Shown: positions 57,824 through 64,000 of the stretch, piece after piece
How the letters are laid out: each line of letters opens with the position of its first letter
How positions within the stretch are numbered: the stretch's first letter is position 1
NCBI RefSeq assembly: GCF_000024345.1
Contig: NC_013729.1
Span: forward strand, 4,402,001 to 4,466,000
DNA: 64,000 nt
Reading direction: 5' to 3'
From: Kribbella flavida DSM 17836
GTDB taxonomy: Bacteria; Actinomycetota; Actinomycetes; Propionibacteriales; Kribbellaceae
Program-made: the position numbers and the translations under genes
Notes under the pieces: model-generated
What the model was told of the DNA's origin: nothing
Seen by the model: only the letters and a program-made list of their open reading frames with translations
Database searches by the model: none

Positions 57824-60800
57824 ATGAGTACTGGGGCTCGTCCGGAATCGAACCAGCACGACCGGGAACTCGGCTTGGACGGAGGGTTGAGCGAAGCGCT
57901 CGTGCGCACCCGGCGGTACTTCACCAAGGGCGTGGTGTCCGACGACCTGCGCACCCTGCACAAGACCGGCGGCCGCGGCGCCGACGACTTCTACCGGGAC
58001 CGCTGGAGCCACGACAAGGTGGTGCGCTCGACCCATGGGGTCAACTGCACCGGTTCGTGCTCGTGGAAGGTCTACGTCAAGGACGGCATCATCACCTGGG
58101 AGACCCAGCAGACCGACTATCCGTCGGTCGGCCCGGACAAACCCGAGTACGAGCCACGCGGTTGTCCCCGGGGCGCCGCCTTCTCCTGGTACACCTACTC
58201 CCCCACCCGGATCCGCTACCCCTACATCCGCGGCGTCCTGCTCCAGATGTACCGCGAAGCCAAGGCCCAGTACGGCGATCCGGTGGCCGCCTGGGCCCAC
58301 ATCGTCGACCATCCTGCCCGCGCGGCGCACTACAAGTCGGCGCGCGGCAAGGGCGGCCTGGTCCGAGCCAGCTGGGACGAGGCGACCGAGATGGTCGCGG
58401 CGGCGTACGTGCACACGCTGAAGAAGTGGGGCCCGGACCGGATCGCCGGTTTCTCCCCCATCCCCGCGATGTCGATGGTGTCGCACGCCTCCGGCGGCCG
58501 GTTCACCTCGCTGATCGGCGGCACCATGCTGTCGTTCTACGACTGGTACGCCGACCTGCCGGTCGCCTCACCGCAGGTCTTCGGCGACCAGACCGACGTC
58601 CCGGAGTCGGGCGACTGGTGGGATGCCGGCTACCTGATCATGTGGGGCTCGAACCTGCCGGTCACCAGGACACCGGACGCGCACTGGATGGCCGAGGCGC
58701 GCTACCGCGGCCAGAAGGTCGTCGCGGTGTCGCCCGACTACGCCGACAACGTCAAGTTCGCCGACGAATGGTTGCCGGCCGCACCTGGTACCGACGGTGC
58801 GCTGGCGATGGCGATGGGACACGTGATCCTGAAGGAGTTCTTCGTCGACCGGCAGACGCCGTACTTCACGGCGTACGCCAAGGCCTACACCGACCTGCCG
58901 TACCTGATCCGGCTCGAGGACAGCGGCGACGGAGTCCACCGGCCCGGTAAGTTCCTCACCGCCGCCGATCTGGATGCTTTCAGCAACGAGCAGAACGCCG
59001 AGTTCAAACCGGTCGTGCTCGACGCCGGGACGGACCGGCCGGTGGTGCCGAACGGTTCGCTCGGCCATCGCTTCGGCGCGGACGGCGAAGGCAAGTGGAA
59101 TCTCGACCAGCAAGGCGCCGATCCCGCCTTGACGCTGCTGAGCACGACGAACGAGTCCGTCCTCGTCCGTTTACCGAGGTTCGACGGGGCCGGCGGGGCT
59201 GCGGCCGACCAGGTGCGCGGAGTTCCGGTCCGGCGCATCGCCGGCCGGCTGGTGACCACCGTGTACGACCTGATGCTGGCCCAGTACGGCGTCGGCCGGG
59301 ACGGGCTGCCCGGCGAGTGGCCGTCGTCGTACCAGGACGCCGGCGCGCCGTACACCCCAGCCTGGCAGGAAGGCATCACCGGCGTACCGGCATCGGCGGC
59401 GGCGAGGATCGCCCGCGAGTTCGCGCAGAACGCCGAGGACACCAACGGTCGTTCGATGATCATCATGGGCGCCGGCACCAACCACTGGTTCCACTCCGAC
59501 ACGATCTACCGCGCGTTCCTGGCGCTCACCACGCTGACCGGCTGCCAAGGGGTGAACGGCGGCGGCTGGGCGCACTACGTCGGCCAGGAGAAGTGCCGCC
59601 CGATCACCGGTTGGGCCCAGCTCGCCTTCGGGCTCGACTGGACGCGACCTCCGCGGCAGATGATCCAGACCGCGTACTGGTACCTGCACACCGACCAGTT
59701 CCGCTACGACCCCTTCGGCGCCGACACCCCGTCCGCCACGACCGGACAGGGCCAGCTCGCCGGCAAGACAACCGCCGACCTGATCGCGCTCAGCGCGCGC
59801 CTCGGCTGGATGCCGTCGTACCCGACCTTCAACCGCAATCCCCACGACCTGGCCGACGAAGCCCGTACGGCCGGGCGGCCAGTGGCCGATCACGTTGTGA
59901 ACGAGCTCACGTCCGGCCGGCTCCGGTTCGCCTGCGAGGACCCCGACTCTCCCGAGAACTTCCCGCGGATCCTGTCGATCTGGCGGGCGAACCTGCTCGG
60001 CTCGTCGGCCAAGGGCAACGAGTACTTCCTCGAGCACCTGCTCGGCGCCGGCTCGTCGCTGCGGGCGAGTGAAGCGCCGTTGGGAAGCCGGCCGCAGGAA
60101 GTGGACTGGCACGAGGAAGCGCCGCGCGGAAAGCTCGATCTGCTGCTGACGCTGGACTTCCGGCAGACCAGCACCACGCTGTTCTCGGACGTCGTCCTGC
60201 CGGCGGCGACCTGGTACGAGAAGCACGACCTCAACACGACCGACATGCACCCGTTCATCCACTCGTTCAACCCGGCGATCGCGCCGCCGTGGCAGACCCG
60301 GACCGACTGGGACGCCTGGCAGACCATCGCGGAGAAGTTCAGCGAACTGGCCGCGGAGCACCTCGGCACCCGGCACGACGTCGTCGCCGTACCCCTGCTG
60401 CACGACACTCCGGACGAGCTGGCCACCCCGCACGGGGTCGTCCGGGACTGGAAGGCCGGCGAGTGCGCCCCGATTCCGGGGGTGACCATGCCCAAACTCG
60501 TCGAGGTCGAACGCGACTACAGCGCGGTCGCGGCCAAGATGTCGGCCCTGGGCCCTTTGATGGACTCCCTCGGCGCGACGACCAAGGGCGTCACGTTCGA
60601 CGTACAGGACTCCGTCGACTACCTCCGGGCGAAGAACGGCGCGGTCCGGGGCGGCCCAGCTGACGGACGTCCCTCGCTCAAGCGCGACGTACACGCCTGC
60701 GAGGCGATCCTCGCCCTGTCCGGTACGACGAACGGCCGGCTCGCCACCGAGGGCTTCAAGACGCTGGAGAAGCGCGTCGGCAAACCGCTGCACGACCTGG

Positions 60801-61546
60801 CAGCCGAGCACGAGGGCAAGCAGATCACCTTCGCCGACACCCAGGCGGCGCCGACGCCGGTCATCACTTCTCCTGAGTGGTCGGGCTCGGAGACCGGCGG
60901 CCGGCGCTACTCGCCGTTCACGATCAACGTCGAGCGGCTCAAACCCTGGCACACCTTGACCGGCAGGCAGCACTTCTTCCTCGACCACGACTGGATGGCC
61001 GAGCTGGGCGAGAACCTTCCGGTCTACCGCCCACCGCTCGACATGGGTGCGTTGTTCGCCGAGCCGGAGCTCGGCTCGGTCACCGAGCACGGAGTCACCG
61101 TTCGCTATCTGACCCCGCACAGCAAGTGGTCGATCCACTCGGAGTACCAGGACAACCTGTTCATGCTCTCGCTGTCCCGCGGCGGGCAGACGATCTGGAT
61201 GAGCGACCAGGACGCCGCCAAGGTCGGTGTCGTCGACAACGACTGGATCGAGGCGGTCAACCGCAACGGCGTCGTGGTCGCCCGGGCGATCGTGTCGCAC
61301 CGGATGCCGGAAGGCACCGTCTACATGCACCACGCGCAGGACCGGCTGATCGACGTACCGATCGCCGAGGCCTCGCAGAAGCGAGGCGGCATCCACAACT
61401 CGCTGACCCGGCTGCTGATCAAACCGAGCCACCTGATCGGTGGCTACGCGCAACTGTCCTTCGCGTTCAACTACCTCGGACCGACCGGCAACCAGCGCGA
61501 CGAGATCACTGTCATCCGCAAGCGGTCGCAGGAGGTGCGGTACTGA
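57824..61546 (+). CDS. narG: Respiratory nitrate reductase alpha subunit
   Basis: This 1240-residue molybdopterin enzyme is of normal NarG length. The N-terminal iron-sulfur ligands lie in HGVNCTGSCSWKVYVKDG and in a later GCPRGAAF. DYPSVGPD and GGRFTSLIGG precede the bis-MGD-binding region, and MGAGTNHWFHSD and TGCQGVNGGGWAHYVGQEKCRP follow. It reduces nitrate to nitrite on the cytoplasmic side of the membrane, receiving electrons from NarH and NarI. The narH start overlaps its stop by one base. It shows no relation to the biosynthetic cluster. Confidence 0.97.
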   Translation: MSTGARPESNQHDRELGLDGGLSEALVRTRRYFTKGVVSDDLRTLHKTGGRGADDFYRDRWSHDKVVRSTHGVNCTGSCSWKVYVKDGIITWETQQTDYPSVGPDKPEYEPRGCPRGAAFSWYTYSPTRIRYPYIRGVLLQMYREAKAQYGDPVAAWAHIVDHPARAAHYKSARGKGGLVRASWDEATEMVAAAYVHTLKKWGPDRIAGFSPIPAMSMVSHASGGRFTSLIGGTMLSFYDWYADLPVASPQVFGDQTDVPESGDWWDAGYLIMWGSNLPVTRTPDAHWMAEARYRGQKVVAVSPDYADNVKFADEWLPAAPGTDGALAMAMGHVILKEFFVDRQTPYFTAYAKAYTDLPYLIRLEDSGDGVHRPGKFLTAADLDAFSNEQNAEFKPVVLDAGTDRPVVPNGSLGHRFGADGEGKWNLDQQGADPALTLLSTTNESVLVRLPRFDGAGGAAADQVRGVPVRRIAGRLVTTVYDLMLAQYGVGRDGLPGEWPSSYQDAGAPYTPAWQEGITGVPASAAARIAREFAQNAEDTNGRSMIIMGAGTNHWFHSDTIYRAFLALTTLTGCQGVNGGGWAHYVGQEKCRPITGWAQLAFGLDWTRPPRQMIQTAYWYLHTDQFRYDPFGADTPSATTGQGQLAGKTTADLIALSARLGWMPSYPTFNRNPHDLADEARTAGRPVADHVVNELTSGRLRFACEDPDSPENFPRILSIWRANLLGSSAKGNEYFLEHLLGAGSSLRASEAPLGSRPQEVDWHEEAPRGKLDLLLTLDFRQTSTTLFSDVVLPAATWYEKHDLNTTDMHPFIHSFNPAIAPPWQTRTDWDAWQTIAEKFSELAAEHLGTRHDVVAVPLLHDTPDELATPHGVVRDWKAGECAPIPGVTMPKLVEVERDYSAVAAKMSALGPLMDSLGATTKGVTFDVQDSVDYLRAKNGAVRGGPADGRPSLKRDVHACEAILALSGTTNGRLATEGFKTLEKRVGKPLHDLAAEHEGKQITFADTQAAPTPVITSPEWSGSETGGRRYSPFTINVERLKPWHTLTGRQHFFLDHDWMAELGENLPVYRPPLDMGALFAEPELGSVTEHGVTVRYLTPHSKWSIHSEYQDNLFMLSLSRGGQTIWMSDQDAAKVGVVDNDWIEAVNRNGVVVARAIVSHRMPEGTVYMHHAQDRLIDVPIAEASQKRGGIHNSLTRLLIKPSHLIGGYAQLSFAFNYLGPTGNQRDEITVIRKRSQEVRY

Positions 61547-63300
61547 TGCGCGTGATGGCCCAGATGGCGATGGTGATGAACCTCGACAAGTGCATCGGGT
61601 GTCACACCTGCTCGGTCACCTGCAAGCAGGCGTGGACCAATCGCACCGGCACCGAGTACGTGTGGTTCAACAACGTCGAGACCCGGCCCGGGCAGGGCTA
61701 TCCACGGACCTACGAGGACCAGGACACCTGGAAGGGCGGCTGGCAGCTGAACCGGCGCGGCCGGCTGACGCTGAAGGGCGGCGGGCGGCTGAAGAAGCTG
61801 CTGACGATCTTCTCCAACCCCAAGATGCCGTCGATCCAGGACTACTACGAACCCTGGACCTACGACTACGCCACGTTGACCGACGCGCCCGCCCAGGAGC
61901 ACACCCCGGTCGCCCGGCCGAAGTCGCTGATCTCGGGCCAGGACCTGAAGGTGTCCTGGTCGGCCAACTGGGACGACGACCTCGGCGGCTCCGCCGTGAC
62001 GGCCGACCGCGATCCGGTGCTGCAGAAGGTCGGCGACAAGGTCCGGTTCGAGTTCGAGCAGACGTTCATGTTCTACCTGCCGCGGATCTGCGAGCACTGC
62101 CTCAATCCCAGTTGCGCCGCATCCTGTCCCAGCGGCGCGATCTACAAACGCTCCGAGGACGGCATCGTGCTGGTGGACCAGGACCGGTGCCGGGGCTGGC
62201 GGATGTGCGTGTCCGGTTGCCCGTACAAGAAGGTCTACTTCAACCACCGCACCGGCAAGGCCGAGAAGTGCACGTTCTGCTTCCCCCGCGTCGAGGTCGG
62301 CCTGCCGACGGTGTGCTCGGAGACCTGCGTCGGCCGGCTGCGCTACATCGGGCTGATGCTGTACGACGCCGACCGGGTCCTGGAGGCGGCGTCGACCACG
62401 GACGAGCACGGCCTGTACGAAGCACAGCGCGACGTCTTTCTCGACCCGTCCGATCCCGCCGTGCAACGAGAGGCCGAGCGGGCCGGGATTCCGCGCGACT
62501 GGGTGGAAGCAGCCCAACGCTCGCCGGTCTACGCGCTGATCAACCGCTTCAAGGTCGCCCTGCCGCTGCATCCGGAGTACCGGACGCTGCCGATGGTGTG
62601 GTACATCCCGCCGCTGTCGCCGGTCGTCGACGTGATCAAGGAGACCGGCGAGGACCCCGAGGACCGCGGCAACCTGTTCGCCGCGATCGACGCGCTGCGC
62701 ATCCCGATCGAGTACCTCGCCGAACTGTTCACCGCCGGCGACACCGCACCGGTCGATCTCGTCCTGCGCAAGCTCGCGGCCATGCGGTCGTACCTGCGCG
62801 ACATCAATCTGGGGCGCGATCCCGACAGCTCGATTCCGGCGACGGTCGGTATGACCGAGGAAGAGCTGTACGACATGTTCCGCCTGCTGGCCCTGGCGAA
62901 GTACGACGAGCGCTACGTGATCCCACCGGCGCACGCCGAGCAGGCCCACTCGCTCGAGGAGCTGGCCACCGAGTGCTCGCTGGACTACGACGGCGGCCCG
63001 GGAATGGGCGGCTCGGGACCGTTCGGCGAAGGGTCGGGGGCACCCACACCGATCGCGGTCGAGAACTTCCAGATGCTGCAGGACCGGCAGACGGCCGACA
63101 CGCTCGCGGCGCCGGCCGGCAAGACAGGGCGGGTCAACCTGCTGAACTGGGACGGAAAGGGCGCGCCGAGCGGACTCTTCCCACCTCGCCCGGACGGTCC
63201 GGAGCCCGCGGCAGGTGACATGCCGGCCGATCCCGACGAGCACGGATCGACGGGTCAAGGCGGCACCGGCGGACTGACCGGCGGAGCTGATCTGCGATGA
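61546..63300 (+). CDS. narH: Respiratory nitrate reductase beta subunit
   Basis: This 584-residue electron-transfer subunit has four cysteine clusters: DKCIGCHTCSVTCKQ near the N terminus, then CEHCLNPSCAASCPSG, DRCRGWRMCVSGCPYKK and CTFCFPRVEVGLPTVCSETC. The tryptophan in CRGW is the family's sign of the 3Fe-4S site. It passes electrons from NarI to NarG. The C-terminal 60 residues are rich in Gly, Pro and Ala and extend beyond the conserved part. GGAGG precedes the ATG inside the end of narG. Confidence 0.97.
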   Translation: MRVMAQMAMVMNLDKCIGCHTCSVTCKQAWTNRTGTEYVWFNNVETRPGQGYPRTYEDQDTWKGGWQLNRRGRLTLKGGGRLKKLLTIFSNPKMPSIQDYYEPWTYDYATLTDAPAQEHTPVARPKSLISGQDLKVSWSANWDDDLGGSAVTADRDPVLQKVGDKVRFEFEQTFMFYLPRICEHCLNPSCAASCPSGAIYKRSEDGIVLVDQDRCRGWRMCVSGCPYKKVYFNHRTGKAEKCTFCFPRVEVGLPTVCSETCVGRLRYIGLMLYDADRVLEAASTTDEHGLYEAQRDVFLDPSDPAVQREAERAGIPRDWVEAAQRSPVYALINRFKVALPLHPEYRTLPMVWYIPPLSPVVDVIKETGEDPEDRGNLFAAIDALRIPIEYLAELFTAGDTAPVDLVLRKLAAMRSYLRDINLGRDPDSSIPATVGMTEEELYDMFRLLALAKYDERYVIPPAHAEQAHSLEELATECSLDYDGGPGMGGSGPFGEGSGAPTPIAVENFQMLQDRQTADTLAAPAGKTGRVNLLNWDGKGAPSGLFPPRPDGPEPAAGDMPADPDEHGSTGQGGTGGLTGGADLR

Positions 63301-64000
63301 GCGCCAGGCATCCCGCGCCGAAGCTGCCCGCCGAGCAGCTCACCATCGCTTGGCAGTCCGCCTCGCTCCTGCTCGACTACCCCGACGAGGAGCTGCCGTC
63401 CCGGCTGGAGCTGATCGAAGGTCTGTGCCACCGGTTGCCGGCGGCTGTCGGCGAGTCGCTCCGATCGACCGTGCGCGACCTCCGCTCCGCGGACCTGGCC
63501 ACGATCCAGCAGGAGTACGTCGAAACCTTCGACACCCGGCGCCGTCACAACCTGTTCCTCACGTATTTCGCGCACGGCGACACCCGCCGCCGTGGAGTCG
63601 CGTTGCTGCGCTTCAAGCAGACCTATCTCCGCTCGGGTTTCGTGCTCGACGACACCGAACTGCCCGACCACCTCTGCGTGGTCCTCGAGTACGCCGCCAC
63701 CGTCGACCAGCGGCTCGGCTGGGGCCTGCTGCTCGACCACCGCCCCGGGCTCGAGCTGCTGCGGCTCGCCCTGGCCGAAGCCGGTTCGAGGTGGCACGGC
63801 GCCGTCGAGGCCGTGACGTCGACCCTGCCGCGGCTGGCCGGCGACGAGCTGGTTGCCATCCAGCGGCTCGCGGCCGAAGGTCCACCGCAGGAAGAGGTCG
63901 GCCTCACGCCGTACGCGACGCCCGCGTTCGACCCCTCCACCCAGCCTCCGGCCGCGGCTCAGGAGCTGCCGATGCCGACGTTCCCAGGAGCGCACCGATG
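63297..64000 (+). CDS. narJ: Nitrate reductase molybdenum cofactor assembly chaperone
   Basis: 234 codons are visible, starting at an ATG that overlaps the narH stop (ATGA). The protein has the NarJ pattern: WQSASLLLDYPDEEL, QQEYVETFDTRRRHNLFLTYFAHGDTRRRG and LPDHLCVVLEYAA. It is a cytoplasmic chaperone that helps insert the molybdenum cofactor into NarG before membrane attachment by NarI. The last two bases of the window are TG after a complete CGA codon. With the preceding A they read ATG, so the stop is probably TGA overlapping the start of narI, just outside the window. The gene is thus complete except for the end of its stop codon. Confidence 0.95.
   Translation, partial: MSARHPAPKLPAEQLTIAWQSASLLLDYPDEELPSRLELIEGLCHRLPAAVGESLRSTVRDLRSADLATIQQEYVETFDTRRRHNLFLTYFAHGDTRRRGVALLRFKQTYLRSGFVLDDTELPDHLCVVLEYAATVDQRLGWGLLLDHRPGLELLRLALAEAGSRWHGAVEAVTSTLPRLAGDELVAIQRLAAEGPPQEEVGLTPYATPAFDPSTQPPAAAQELPMPTFPGAHR

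Noticed and set aside
1-64000. tRNA, rRNA, riboswitch or CRISPR features
   Set aside because: None was recognised on reading the intergenic regions, which are mostly short. A covariance-model search would be needed to exclude small RNAs.

Overview
The window is high-GC DNA with tightly packed, translationally coupled genes (many ATGA, GTGA and TGATG junctions). This, together with Dpg-type NRPS genes, MbtH, a PAPS-supply operon and a narGHJ operon, points to an actinomycete. I cannot name a genus from sequence alone.

Positions 1 to about 54.9 kb form one NRPS biosynthetic gene cluster, cut at the left edge. Going left to right: (a) 1-9.8 kb, leftward: a C-A-T-TE-like protein with three lost active-site residues, then a module split into separate C, PCP, C-PCP and A proteins. 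An MbtH protein and a truncated ATP-grasp ligase follow, with a divergent GNAT gene between. (b) 10-17.4 kb: a LuxR-type regulator, a free C domain, a TE-A-PCP protein with the thioesterase first, a second GNAT, a strong bidirectional terminator and an XRE regulator. (c) 17.5-29 kb, leftward seven-gene operon: a beta-sandwich protein of unknown function, a BtrH-like acyltransferase, a C*-A-PCP protein, two acyl-CoA dehydrogenases, an A-PCP-thioester reductase and a P450. (d) 29-35.4 kb: a BAAT-like hydrolase and the complete 3,5-dihydroxyphenylglycine (Dpg) set, dpgA, dpgB, dpgC and an HpgT-type aminotransferase leftward, with dpgD divergent. (e) 35.4-47 kb, leftward five-gene operon: an NRPS with A-PCP-Cy-A-PCP, an MFS exporter, a C domain, an AurF-like di-iron N-oxygenase and 4-amino-4-deoxychorismate synthase. 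(f) 47-54.9 kb: a carrier protein, a cysteine-nucleophile alpha/beta hydrolase, a Crp/Fnr regulator, an aldo-keto reductase, a PAPS sulfotransferase, an Sfp-type PPTase and cysC-cysD-cysN.

The genes suggest a sulfated nonribosomal peptide built from Dpg and an N-oxidised aminobenzoate-type starter. That starter would be joined to a cysteine-derived thiazoline, with an aldehyde or alcohol released by the reductase. I do not recognise this combination as a known pathway. A palindromic element around ACTATAGT recurs, often as pairs 21-23 bp apart, in six intergenic regions of the cluster. It may be a common operator or promoter.

From 54.9 kb the content changes. There is a small possible transposase remnant, a kinase-fold protein lacking its catalytic residues, and then the nitrate respiration operon narK-narG-narH-narJ, cut at the right edge where narI should begin.
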